A stretch of DNA of 64,000 bases from Anaeramoeba flamelloides (lineage: Eukaryota > Metamonada > Anaeramoebidae), in contig JANTQA010000015.1 in the NCBI GenBank assembly GCA_027625915.1, positions 2,852,001-2,916,000 of the forward strand, written 5' to 3'. Positions 1 to 13,600 of this stretch are shown piece by piece; the first letter of the stretch is position 1; every line of letters starts with the position of its first letter. Both the position numbers and the translations under genes were made by a program. The notes below the pieces were generated by a model that was not told the origin of the DNA, searched no databases, and was given only the letters and a program-made list of their open reading frames with translations.

Positions 1-1084
1 CCCAAATAAAATTTCATAATTTCCTTTGCTACAGATTTAGAATGGATGATCAAAAACTTCATTAATGATCGGTACTTCCAGAGCACTTGCTTAACTGCGA
101 GGACATTTTTTCTGGGCAAGGTTAAGTCCTTGAATTTGTTAAACAAGAAGGTTCTGATCCTGTTCGATGCGTGCCTTGCCAGCACTTGCCCAATTTCGAG
201 TGGCTGGTCGCTTTTTAACCGATTTGAGAGCGCCCTCAACGCCCTCCGAAAGCCCTTGGAAGAGACGCTGTCCTCGGCCAGAATGACAATCATTTTTGGT
301 GTAATTCCCGATTGCGCAATATGGTTTGCAAAAATTAACTCGACCTCTTTCTTGTTTGACAATAATAAATTTAGCCTCAAGGAATGATCCTGAAGTGTCC
401 TGATTTTGGAAAAGGTGTTTTCTAATTTGTCGCCAAAGGATTGGAAAATGATCTCGAGACGCGCTAAGATTTGATCACAGCTTGTTAATTTGACACTAAG
501 ATCAGAGACTTTGCTTTCGGTAATTGAATAGTCGCCCAAAGACTCCATTTCTAATTTTGTCAATTTTTGCTGTATTTGATCCGAATACTCACGAAGATCG
601 ACACCTGTTCTTAACACCTGGGAAATTTGCGGGTGCTCTTTAAAAATACGAATGTCATCTTGTTCGTTATTTTTTGTTGTTTTTTGTTTTTTTTTTAGTT
701 TGGTTGGAAGTGGAATTATTCTGTAAGTTTTTGGTTGGATTGAAAGCCAATAAAAAAAAATAAGAAAAGGAAAAGTAAAATTATTTTGTTACCATCGATG
801 GTTGATAAATCAAGATCTTGATTTGTAAGATCTAATTTCTCTTCATAACCTGTTTCGTTGGCTAAAAGACTAAAAGAGAATAATTCTGTATTATTATTTT
901 CTTGTAGGTTGATTTGTGTTTCTTTATTTTTTTCTTTTTCTTTCTCTTTCTCTTTTTCTTTTTCTTTTTCTTTTTCAATTTTTATTTGTGTTTTGGAATT
1001 TTGGTTGTTGTTGTCTTGTTTGCTTATGTTTTTGTTTCTTTGATGAAAACTAAAATTATTTTCAATCTTTATTTCGTTAGTCAT
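1..1084 (-). CDS. VPS52: VPS52, GARP/EARP tethering complex subunit (C-terminus cut by window edge)
   Basis: Two exons are read: 1084-793 and 658-1, continuing beyond the window. The ATG is at 1082-1084. The 134-bp intron (792-659, GTAACA to CAAG) joins a low-complexity N-terminus (EK repeats at about residues 35-53) to a conserved core. In the core, TGVDLREYSDQI, then SCDQILARLE, then LWKYRSLMKFLIIHSKS, then AKEIMKFYLG match the Vps52/Sac2 family in order and spacing. Vps52 is a coiled-coil subunit of the GARP and EARP complexes, which tether endosome-derived vesicles at the trans-Golgi or recycling endosomes. About 316 residues are visible; family members usually have 600-750. A nearer AG (722-721) would bring a stop two codons after the junction, so the farther acceptor was chosen because it restores the VPS52 frame. 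The family call is firm; the first exon is less certain because it is low complexity. Confidence 0.88.
659..792 (-). other. VPS52 intron 1
   Basis: A 134-bp GT-AG intron, phase 1. It contains an internal CAG (723-721) that looks like an acceptor, but its use would place TAA almost at once in frame. Splicing at AAG (661-659) gives GAT GAC ATT and continues into the conserved Vps52 core. Confidence 0.7.
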
Positions 1085-4000
1085 CAAAATTTGAAGTTCT
1101 CAAAAAAAGTATGAGTCAAGAATTTGGATTATTTAAGGGTAGCAAAAAAAAGAATTGTAATAAAAAATAAATTGAAAAATGAAAACATTTTTAAAGTTAA
1201 TAAGCAACTTGTTTGGGTTTTCAAAGAACATTCATTTTAAAGGTTTTTTTTTTAACTATTGTTGTTGCAAAAGGAATTAGATTCTTTCAAAAAAAACTTA
1301 TCTTTTGCTAGATAATTTTTGCAACTTAAATTATTAGCAAAAATTTCAAAATGATTTTTTTTTTGTTAGTTTGACTAGGGTTAAACAAAGAATGAAAAAA
1401 AAAACAAAGGAAAAGAAAGAAATATTTATTTCACCTTTTGTGGATCCTCTAATGACCATTTTTTAAGATAATTAAAACAATTATTTTCCAAATTCGTTTA
1501 TTAAATGAGCTTAAAATATAAAGAACATAATCCAATACTTTTGTGATCATAAAGACTAATTATTCTGATAATAAAATCAGTTCTGATTTATAAACTAAAT
1601 TTGAATGTCACAGGAAACACTTGTTGAAAAAAATTGATTAAAGTTAAAAAGTAAAGGTGATATTTTAACAAAGAGATTTTTAAAAATAGATTTTTTTCTT
1701 TGACCTTTGTATAAATACTTATTTTTGATTATAAGTTTTTTGAATTGAGAGAACATATTTTTTGTACATAATTCTTATCTTGATTTTCATTGAAAAGTTA
1801 GAACACACACAAAAGTTATTAAGACTTTTAAGATTTGATCTTTGAAAAAAATTTAAAGCAGAAATAAAACCCAAATAAATTTTCTTTTTTTCAAAATATT
1901 TAAAACTTTTGATATTTTCAGAGAAAACAAAAAAATATACCTGACATTTATAAGATAATATATGTAATCACCTGATATAGGTGTGTTTCATTATCATCAT
2001 GATACTACTTTATGAATTCTCGGATTAAGAAACCTTTTATGAATTTAATTAAATTTTTAATTATTAGTTTATCATGTTTTCATTCAAAACCCCATACCAA
2101 GTAAATTATACCAAACTGTGTATTGTTAATCGTCCTATATTTTACTTTATTAAAGTTATCAATTTTTTTCTTCTTCAATCCTGGAGTTAAACCCCTTTCT
2201 TAATCCAAATCGAGTAGGTTTTATCTTTCACTAGGATTGCTTGATTTTTTTATAAAGTTGTTTCAAAAAATTCTAGTAATTTCATTATAAATTGATATTA
2301 GTCTATGCTCCAAATTACACATAAATCCACATTCATATGCCGGATTGATAAATCTTAGATAATTAATGTATTTTTTTATTGTTTTTATTTAGATTATAAT
2401 TTTTTCGTTTTTTTTCTCACATTTTTAAAAAAAACTTATATTTTGATTTTAATTTGTTCAAACAGACTATCAGATAGAACCCAAGAGTGAAAATTTATAA
2501 AAAATATCAAATGTTTTGAAATTTTTTTTTTACTTTTTTGATCAAAAATCCAAAAAAAAAGTAATAGGATCTTTGGGATAAAAATTCATTGGATAAAATG
2601 AACTATTTTTAAAAATGATAATCTATTTATCTAAAGTTGATAAAAAACTATGCTTATGGGGTTTAATTGGGCATTAGTGAAAACCAATAATCTATTGATT
2701 TTAGTAAAAAAACAATAAATAAGAGTTACTAACACCTTGAAAAAATAAATAATTTGAATAAAAGTTAAATTCTAAATTTAAACTGTTATTTTTTGAAAAA
2801 AAAAATCTCAAGTTAAAATTTAGAAAGTTATAAACCTCTAACTGAACCGTAAATTACTATGGACGGTTCCAATTTTAATGCACAAACTTTCAACGAAATT
2901 TAAGATACAATAAAAATCTCAAATTAAGATCCAAAATTTGTAATTTTTTTTTTATACAATTTATTTTATTAGAATCTGAATTTTCTAATTTAATTTGAGA
3001 TTTTTATTTCACCTTAAATTTTGTTGAAAGTTTGTACCTTAAAAGTGGAACTGACTGTAAAAAAAAATAATTTTTCACTAAAAAAAGTTTTCTTTGAAAA
3101 GTTGGAAAAAAAAAAAAAACCATGAAAATTACATATCACACCTTTTTTAAATCTTTGGTTTACTCACTTAAAAAAACTCACTTTTGTAAAGCTTCTAACT
3201 CTATTAAAATGTTAGAAAGAGTTTGAATTTTTATGTAAAAAGTACAAATTAATAACATCAAGAAATTACAAGTCGGAATAAACACACCTGTATTATAAAA
3301 ATTTCATGTATAAAAGATTAAATTACTTTTACTCCAAAATATCTCAATTTTTAAAGGTTATGAAAGAGTTTTGGTGTGTACCTTCAATTTATTTAAGTAT
3401 TTTAGACTATTACTGTTAATTCCTGGTTTTTAAATCAGTTTATTTTAGTATAATACTTTTAAATAGCCTCATTTCAATAAATATAAATTAATTAAGGGGC
3501 CAGTCCTCTAATAAAACATGGGAAAGTTTTTATATATGTTATTGCTAAAATTCTCTAATTTTCAAATTTTGTATATGCCAAGTGTCAAAAAATTCTGATC
3601 GATCAAGGAACCCAAAAAAGAATATTTTTTTTTTGGAAAGAGAGATCAATTTTTTTTCCATTTTTTCTGAAAATAACAACATTAAATTCAATTTTATTTT
3701 TCATAATATAAAATGTTTTTACACTTTTTATTCCCATTTCCATCATTATTATACAATACCAAGTCTTTCGTGTCAGGGATATTGCTATAATTATTTTTTT
3801 TTTTTTTTTTTTTGAGATAATTCTTTTGGTTAACAAAAAAAATGATCTATTTAACCAATTGAATAATACTTGTATTGATTTATGAAGGATATTTATAATC
3901 ATTAAAGTGATAATTTTATTTAAATATTTAACCAAGAAATTTTTTTATTGCTCTGAGATAAAATACAATTTTTCAAAATAAAATTTTCTAAAAGATATTT

Positions 4001-4792
4001 AAGAATTTAGTAATTTTATCTCCAAAAATCATTATCAATTTTTTTCTGACAAAATGGATTAAAATTAATATTAGATTTCTTCTGAATAAGACCAAACAAT
4101 TAGTCAAAAAAATTTCAAAATTGAAATTTCCTTTTGTATTTTTTTTTTATTTTTTCAGAATCAGAAAACAACTTTTTTCAAACCTTTAAAGAAAAAAAAT
4201 TTTTGCTTAATAGATCTTAATTTAATTGAGAAAATTTTGTTAAACTTCTATCAAATATTCGTTTATTAAATCGCCTATACTTTTATTAGTTTTATTGACA
4301 GAGATTTAAATTGAAACTATTAATTATTAAAAAAATAACCAAATAAAAAATTATCTAACTAAATCAATACTTATCAACATAAAAAATAAAATATGTTTTC
4401 CCATTTTCAAGAATTAACTAAATTTTTAATAAAAATAATAGGTTATTTTTTTTGGTTTTATATTGGAATCTTGCGAATTTTGGTTTTCAAAAAAGAAACT
4501 CAAATTAATAAATTGTTTAGATGGAGATTAACTCATCTATTTCATAAATCGAAACACAAATTACAAAAAAAAATTTTTTCAAAGATATAAACAAGATTTC
4601 CTTTTTTCTTTTAAAAAATACTACTCCCTTAAAGATAAAAATAACACTGAAATTTCATACAAAACGAAGTTTTTGAAATACTTTAAGAGAGTTCAAAGAC
4701 AAGCAATAAATATGAGATCTATGTAGTGTGTTCTGAAAAAGTTAATCATTTTTTTAACTTTTTTCTTTTTTTCAATATTATAAACAACATTC
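1085..4792. other. Intergenic region between divergent VPS52 and SAPS genes
   Basis: 3.7 kb of AT-rich DNA with no supportable gene. It holds one member of the 198-bp G family (2860-3057) and many poly-A and poly-T tracts. Open frames of 60-110 codons at 3582-3935 and 4393-4590 are Lys/Phe/Asn-rich homopolymer translations without family resemblance. Both flanking genes start toward this region, so both promoters should lie here. No specific promoter motif could be picked out of the AT background. Confidence 0.7.
2860..3057. mobile_element. MITE family G, copy G1 (TA target site)
   Basis: A 198-bp near-palindromic element. The right end reads GTGGAACTGACTG followed by TA; the left end (GGTTCC...) is degraded. 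Internally both arms carry AAATTTAAG and AAAAATCTCAAATTAA, as in copies near 34005, 45525 and 54121. The terminal CAGTNGGTTCCACTTTTAAGG consensus and TA flanks suggest a Tc1/mariner-type non-autonomous element. No coding capacity. Confidence 0.8.
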
Positions 4793-7580
4793 ATGACGTT
4801 TTTTGACGATCCTGTAATTATTCCTTTTGTTTTAAAAATCTTCCAAATTAAATTAAAATGTGATTCTTCCTTATTTTGCTTTCTAACGTTCCGAATAATA
4901 GGATTCAATATTTTTCTCACCAATCCAAAAATTATTGGAATCTGAGTTTACACTCGAAGATCTTTTCGAACAAGATGAATTTCTCCAAGAATGCAAATAT
5001 TTAAATCAAGTTTTAATCGAATTGTAAGTACTTATCCTTGATAATAAATAAAGCAACGATCTTCCAGAAGAAAAAAGAATTTAAAATAATAACTTTTGTT
5101 CTTTTTTTTTTTTTTTCTTTTTTTTTTCTTTTACTAATTGCTTCTTTGCTTGTTTGCTTTGATTGTTTTTTTATTCTCTAAACTTGGGTTTCACTTAATT
5201 TATTAATGTTTCTTAAAAGTCTGACAAAGGAAGAAACCATCAAACAAATTCTTAATTATTTGTTAGTCCCACCATCTTCAAATGTTACCGATAACAAAAT
5301 TTGTATCAAGTATCCATTTCTTTCAAGCGAAGTAATTGGCTGTGAAATTTTTGGTATAGTTGAAGAAATTTCAATTAGTGAATCATATATGGACACGATT
5401 TTTGCCTTTCTTGATCAAGAAAAACCAATTAATTCTGTTTATGCAGGTTATTTTGCTCGTATTATTTCTGTTCAATTGAAAAAAAGATGGGATGAAGTAT
5501 GTGCTTTTTTTTTTTTTTTTTTAATATTTTTTATTCTTCCAATTCACAACCCAAAAATATCTGTTGACAATAAGGTGGGTTTTTATTCAAAATTTCAAAT
5601 CAAAAGCAACGAAATATAATTTTTTGAAACTACAAATCTCAAACAAACAATTAGAAAGTTCACTTAATAAAGTTTTTTAGACTTAATTCTTAGTCGAGAC
5701 TGTTCTTTTCCAATTAATAAATGAAAATTTTTATTTCAAGCTCTATAATGAATATTAATTATTACAGCTACAATCAAATTAACCAGATTAAAAATTTTGT
5801 CTTAGAGTTAACTAAGGAAGTTTAATTTATTGTCTAAAAATATCATTTATCAACTATGTTGTAAAGATCTTTTGGATTTTCTTCAACTTCTAAACAGAAA
5901 AATATTTAGGAATGTCAACTAAAAATTTTCATTTTTTAATTGGAAAATAAGAGTATTCAAAAAAAGAATGTAAAAAAAAAAACAACCGAATTTAACAATC
6001 ACAATAAATTCAAATTGGTTCACTCTGAGTCCCTTACTTTTTTTTTTTTTTTGAATTAAAATTCAAACTTAAAAAAAATAAGTACAAAGAATAAAGAATA
6101 AATCAACAATTTTTTTTTTTTTCTTGAAATTCAGATTAATTAAATTAAAATTGAGATTATTGTGATTCAAAAACCCGAAGAATAGTTAACATCAAGTTGA
6201 AAATTGTTAGGGAACAAATTGAAATATAGATGAAAACTGAGATCTAAATTTTTAATTGAAAGTAACAATAAAATCACAGAAATAATAGAAATCTGATTAA
6301 AGAAAAAGATTCTTAATATTGATTAATTTCTAAAGAAATAATAAAGATTACTTTAGATTATCAACTCTTTTTCAAAAATTATGGCACTGTAATTTTTTAA
6401 TTTCCTAAATTTTTCTAAAGCTCTTTAACATTCATATTATTCAAAACCAGATTATAACACAAACATAATTTCTCAGATTATTATTGATTTTAATAACTTT
6501 TAAGCTATTTCCATAAAAGTAGGGCAACTTTATTTTAAGGTTTCTTTATTAAATCCATTCTTAATAAAACTATATAAATATCAAAAATTGTTATTCATCT
6601 TTATTGATTCTTAATAATAATCTAATTTGTATACTATTTTGACATTCCATTACTTAAAAGAGATCAAAGTTTCTGAACTCAATTTTATATGATATTTTTT
6701 ATGGGTGCAAAAATTGGTGATTATTATTTTCTTTTTGATAAAAAATGTTTTTCCTCAGAGGGTTAATCTTGACAAAATTTCCAAGAGAAAGGAAAACTTA
6801 TACATTTATTGTATTGTTTTAAAAAAAACTTTTGTGTACTTATCGTATTGTCCATTTTTTATTAAAATTGGCAGTGCCTCGTTTTCTCCAAAAAATACGT
6901 TTAAATTTTTTTTTCAATTTCTTTTTGGAAATATTTTTTAACATATTTTGAAATAAATCTAATAGGTGCTGATTCAATCATTATTAATGCTTTTCTTAAT
7001 TTTATATTATCAATTTACGAATAGAATGATTTTAAAAGAAAATATCACCTGAAATGTAAAATAAAAAAAAAATGATCCACTTTTTTGGAAATACCCTATA
7101 TTTTCCTGAATATTGATGATTCTAATAATAAAACTTTTTAAAAAAAAAAACTTAAGATAGATGCTTTTTTTAAAAGTTGTTTGGATTTTTTTTTTTGGTT
7201 AAAAGAAAGATTTTCAGAAATTTTCTTTTTATTTCTGAAATTAGAAAAAAAAACGCAAATAGTTATTAGGTTCATTTTCATTCAAAAGGGTTGATTAAAA
7301 TCCTCTTAATTTCCGGAAATTCTTGTTAAATTGGGAACCCTTAGACATTTCGCTATACTTCATAATATGTTACAACATTCTGTTAGATTTATGCAAATAT
7401 AATCGCAGTTCCCAGAATTCAGATTTAATTAATAAAATCTAGATATTTAATAAATAATTTAAAATTTTTGAAAACCTTTTTGAGATTTTTCAAAATTTAA
7501 AAGAATAAAGTAAAACCATTGATTTTATGTATTTACAGATCGAATGAAGCCAAAAATGTAAATTTATATGAAGAAATGGA

Positions 7581-7614
<34 letters not shown>

Positions 7615-10600
7615 TAAATTTTATAAAAATACGAATCACATGATCAGATTCTAGATAATTTACCGTTGCTAATTTTTATAAAGTTTTCTGTTTATTCACA
7701 TAACCAATTAAATTTTCAGAATAAAACCCTAACTATAAAAAAACTACACATCGCTTTACGAAGCTTTATAACACTTAATATCATCCTATAACTCCAAACA
7801 ACACCCTCAAAAACGTAAAATCTTTTATACAAAATAGAATTTGTCTCAATTTTTTCTCTCAACTATTACATAAATTTCACTAAAAACAATATTTTTTTTA
7901 ATTTCGATACCCACAAATGGTTACAAAATAGTACAAGTAAAAAACTTAAAATGCAAAACTTGCTGAAATGAAAAATTGCCTTAGTTCTCTTAAAATTTAG
8001 AAAGAAAAACATTTTCAAATAATTGTATCTAAAAAATGTTCTTAACCTTTTTAAAATTTTATAATAATAAATCCTATAAAAATAATAAGTTCTTTCCAAA
8101 AAAATAGAGCATTTTTTTTTACATTTCAAAAAATAATTTTTCTAAGTCATTCTATTCGTAAACTGATGATATAAAATGAAGAAAAATATTAATAATGATT
8201 GAATCAATTACTATGGGATTTATTTCAAAATATATTCATTTTGAAATATTCCCAAAAAATGAAAAAAAAAATAGCACTTTTTTTGGTGAAAACAATAACA
8301 GCCAAAAAAAAAACTGGTAATATGAAAAGGTTACAAATGATTTTTTAAACAATAACATGTAATGTATAAGTTTTCCATCTATTCGGAATTTTATGGAGAT
8401 TAAACTCTCTAAGGAAAAAAAATTTCAAGATCAAAAAGAAAATAATAATCACCAATTTTTCCACCCCTAAAAAATATCTTATAAAATTGAGTTCAGAAAC
8501 TTTGATATCCTTTATTAAAGCAGCGCCTTATACTGATAAATTCAAATAAATAATACAAAATTTTTTTTTCATTTTCCATTTTTAAAAATTTTTTACATAA
8601 GTTTTGAATAAAGATGATTAAAGCATTTTATTGGTTTAAATGTAAAAAAGTTTGTAAAATTAGTTGATCTTTGAAATATTATTTGGAACGAATCGTGTTA
8701 AAAGTAGAGTTATGAGGGTTAAAAAATGGAAATTGTTCAAAAAAAAACTTTTTAAATATTTTGAAATTTGTTGGTTAATTAACAAATTGAATTATTATGA
8801 AGAATCAATAAATGATGAATAACAATTTTTGATATTTATATAGTTTTATTAAGAATGAGTATAAAAAAGATATTTTAAAATAAATCCCCCCCACTTTTTT
8901 TTGGAAATAGCTAACTGGTCTCAAAATCTATAATTTTAAAAATTAAATGGAATATTAAATTAAACACTTATTTTTTTAATAAATAACAATAGCTTAATTT
9001 TTTTTTATTGTTTCATTAAACGAAAAAATAAAAAGAAAAAAAAAAAAAAGATTTTTTTCTCATAAAAATAAAACAATAATTATTATAATTCTTACTTATT
9101 TCAAATACATGAAATTTGAATTTTTCATTCATCCTTTAAAACATTTAAACTCTAATTAATTGAACAATTTTTTTTTTTCTATTTAATTATTATTGTTTTT
9201 TCTAATAATTTATAAATAAATTTTAAATTTTAGACTTGGGAATATATTAAAAAAAACAAGATATTAGATAAATTTCTGAATAATCTCGAATCCTCTGCAA
9301 TTACTGATCTATTAATTTGTATATTAATTGGAGACGAAAATTCTTTTACTTTAGAAGATGTACAAAAGGTAATATTTTCATTTTTTTTTCATTTTATTTT
9401 ACTTTAATCGTTACTAAAATTTTAAGTTTATTTAAATTCTTTTAATTTTTATTAATCACATACATGAATACATAATCTTAGACAGTAAAAGAACAAAACA
9501 TTGTTGAGAAGATAATTAATCTCCTAAATGAAGAAAAACCAATCCAGGTAAGTTTTTAAGAACAAACAAAACAAAAATAAAAAACAACATTTTTATTCAT
9601 ATTCCATTGAGAAAAGATATTTACAAAAGAGCAACATTTTATCAGCCATAATATTATCAGTGAAATTTTTTATTATCCAAAATAATTTCAATCTAAAATT
9701 TTAACAAGAAAAACCAAAATCACAGAAAAGAAAATGATTCTTCATACCCGATAAAAAAAAATTATATAAGGGAGTAGCAACACCATAACAACCACTGAAA
9801 ATGCAATATGTGATAGTTTATTAAAAATTATATTAGTGCTCACAAGTTCTAGATTCCTTAAAAATTTAAAAAAAAAAAAAATCAAAAACTTTTATTTTGC
9901 TAATATTAACAATTAAAATTTCAGAGAAAATATTCTTAAAAAAAAAATAAATTTGGAGAAATTTATTCAATTTTTTTAAGGATATTATTTTTTGAGATAT
10001 AATACTAAACCCTTTCACTTTGTATTTTCAGATTATATTTATATAATACTTTGTAATTATTTGATTATAACCAGATTGGTAAATATTCCCCAAATCCAAA
10101 TATTCTAGTGATCTCAAAAAATAATTATATTAATAATTATGTTTTTTCAAAATTCTATTTTAGAAAAGAGAATTTCAGGTTTTATTGGTATTTCTTATCT
10201 AAATTTTTATTTAATAGTGTAAAGCTATTAAAAAGCAATTTATTTTATTTGATATTACTCTTTTAATATTATTAAACAAATTTTATGTTAATTAATTAAA
10301 TTCGTTTTTTTTTTTTTTACCTTACTTGAAATGTTTTAGTTACTTATTTATTATTAATAAAATAATAAACCATCTTTTGTTTTTATCTTACAAAAGTGCC
10401 AGAATATTTTCGAGATAATTCTTTTGAATTTTAATAAATACAAAAATATCCTTATTTTAAAAGTATAAAACTAGGATTTATTTCGAGGTTTTTTGACAAT
10501 ATTTACTCAACTTCAACTAATCAATTTAACAAAATATATCAGTACAATAAAATCAAAAAAAAACTATTTCTATTACCTTCCCAATCGTTAAAATTCCTTA

Positions 10601-13600
10601 TTTTGTGCATTTTAAAAAATACTTTGAATTCATAATAATTATTCATTTCAAAGTACAAAAGATTAATTTAGCATTTTTATTTCAATTACTAATCAATTTT
10701 AATAAAATGTGTAATTATTTGGAATTGTGAGATTCTATTTTATAAGAGTAAATTGCAAATCATGATATTGGTCTTCATACCAGTGTTAAAAATTAATTCG
10801 AATTTCAAACTTTGTAACTTATAAGTAATTTTTACATATTTTAGAATTAGAAAAATAATGTTTTGATCATACAAAGATCTTCAAAGAAACAATCAATTTT
10901 GAAAAATAAACCAAAAGAAATAAATTAATCCTGTGATCAGATCAAAAGATATATTTTTCTTGTGGTTTTATATCTTATTGGGGGGTTGATTGAACATTTA
11001 CATCAGACAATACTTTATATTTTTGGAATAATCCTTGAATTCAAGCTTATTATTAATAATAGATTTACTTAACAATACAAAAAACAGGATAATAGAAATC
11101 ATTAAGTGTATTCTATATTTTTAATTCTCTTTAGTTAAAACAATCCATTGACAGAATCATTTTTTAAAAAAAGTAGTTTAAATTCAAAATATTTCACAAA
11201 AAGGTTTAATTTAAAAATGAACGATCTCAAGATTATTTACCATTTAATTTTTTTTTTTTTTATTGATCAAATTACATATTATACCTTTTTAAATTTTAGA
11301 GAAAGTTAAATAAAAATAAGAGTCTTATACCAGAAGTCAACACTTTCACTTTTTTTATTAATTTACAATTGGATCTGAAAACAACATTTTTTACTTTGGA
11401 TGTGTCTAGTTGCTTTTTAGTATTTAAAGTAAAAAATATTGTTTTCAAATCTTCTTTAAAAATATTAAAAAGTGGAAATTTTGGCTTTATGGTGGCTACT
11501 CCCTTAATGAGCATGTTATAAGCATGTAATATAGGTGCTATGTATTTTGAAATTGGGAAAAAATTTGATTAAAAAATAATCATAAAAACTCAGTAGTTCT
11601 AGTCCTACCGTAGAAAGTTATAAGACATAAAGATTAATAACATTCGATAAAAAAATTAAAAAAATTTTAAAAAATTTTTTTTTTTGTTATAAAATGTGTT
11701 CAAAAAATTGTAACATATAATACCGGTTATAAAATATAAAGTATGTTATAAATTTCAGATTTGTGAAAAAAAATTACAGAATAAATCTTGTTATTAAAAT
11801 TATTCATTCAATTAAAATCAATTATTGGAAAAAAACTGTTTTAAAATATAAAAATGGTTATTAAAAATACTTTGTTCAAAAGATTTAGAATTAAATATTT
11901 CCAATTTTATTTTTTCTCTAATAGAAATAAAAATAATTAATTAATTTTAGAAAACCAAATTAAGTTTAAAATGCTTCTAACGAATGTGTTGATCCACTTC
12001 TTGAATTATAAGTTACAAATTTAGTCACTTCAAAATTCTCTCTCTTTACAAGATTAAGTGTTTTCTCACACGAAATCCTTAATAATAAGCCATAATTAAT
12101 TAATTTAATAATTTCAATTATTTAAAAACTAATTTCAAACATGTTATAAAAATGCTCAAATTATTTTTTTTCTTAAAAAATCATAATAAAAACAAGATTT
12201 TGGTTATAAAGATGTGACATGGTTGTTATAAAATGATTTTTTTTTATTTGGGTTAATTTGTGTTTTTTTCCAAAAAGATCATATTCAAAAAAAAAAAAAT
12301 TAAACTTAACAAATGATTTTACAAAGATAAACGTTCGTTCTTTATGATAGAAACAGTTATAGGTTTGAAGGATGTCTTATTTTTTTGCTATTCGTGTGTG
12401 AATAAGGCAAAATTTCAATCCACAATCTTCTTGCAGATGGCCATTCAAAAAATAAAAATCTGAAAATTTGCTTTCATAAAAATAATAATCTTATTATTAA
12501 TTTTTCTTTTAATCTTTTTTTTTTTAATTTTTAACAAAATAGTATCATCGTAATTCAACAAAAATTCTTTTAGAGGTGGCCACTTTTTGTCATAATTCAT
12601 CGTATAAATTTTTTTATGAAGAATTGACAAGTGAAAAGCAAATAAATAAAATTTTTGATCTTGTCTTGATTGCAGTAAGTCATTTTTTTTTTTTTTTCTT
12701 TTTATATTAAAAAAAAAATCTATATTTATTTATTAACAAAAATGAATCTTTTTATTTGAATTAAATCTTTTTATTTAAAAAAAAATTATTTAGGATACCA
12801 AAAAATCTATTTCTGACTCAGGTTTCAAAATATTAATTGGGATATTAGATATAATTCTTGAAGATTCTTTGACTGAACATGTTTTTTATAAAATTATTCT
12901 TAAAAAAATGGAAGATCTTTCCAGAGTTCTGTTTGAAAAAAAAGTAAGTAATATCAATAAAAAAATGAAAAACATATTCTTCTCTATTTTTTCAACTCAC
13001 AAAAATAATAAATCTGTTTCTAAAAAAATTATATATTTTATTATTATTTTTTTATATAAATAGAAAAAATCGTTAAAACTAAATTTCACTGGGGAAGTAT
13101 TAGGATCAGATAAATATCGTATTATTAAATTCTTTACAATGGTTGCTCGTGTACAAACAGAAGAAATTGAAAAATATCTTTTTGAATCAAAAATAATCCA
13201 ATATTTAATCGTAAGTGATCTTTGATAATATAATTATTAAAAATTATTCATTTTAATTTTTGTAATACATTGGAATTAAATTAATTATCTATCTCTCTTT
13301 ATGTATGAATATAACAATATATATATATATATATATATTATGAAAATAATATTCACATACAATAATTATAAAATTAAATAGGATATTTTCTTTCAATACA
13401 AATGGAATAACTTTTTACATAATTTAATAACAAATTTTATTAATGAAATTTTTGAAAATGGAACCGAAAATGTTAAAGAATATATTTTAATTAATTGTGA
13501 TTTACCGACCAAAATTTTATCCAATATTCAATTGTATATTGATGAAAAAGAAGAAATTGAAAAAAAAGAATTAAAAGACCTTGAGGGTATAGATTTAATT

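Larger units (their letters stand above)
5497..9233 (+). other. Giant SAPS intron 3 (3.7 kb) carrying transposon copies
   Basis: Donor GTATGT after codon GAA, acceptor TTTTAG before ACT TGG, phase 0. The intron contains J1 (5700-5953), an inverted pair of A elements (6504-7095 and 8089-8911) and an (AT)15 tract (7580-7609). No exon or gene of its own is seen inside; open frames at 6705 and 7866 lie within the inverted repeats. Confidence 0.8.

Noticed and set aside
716-796. Continuation of VPS52 exon 1 straight through to 716
   Set aside because: It becomes Phe/Leu-rich and stops; splicing from 792 to 659 enters the conserved Vps52 core instead.
858-1114. Phe-Ser repeat frames
   Set aside because: Antisense of the EK repeat in the VPS52 first exon.
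5497-5619. SAPS exon 3 read on to 5619
   Set aside because: After the GTATGT donor the frame is a poly-Phe run and loses family resemblance; the next SAPS residues appear at 9234.
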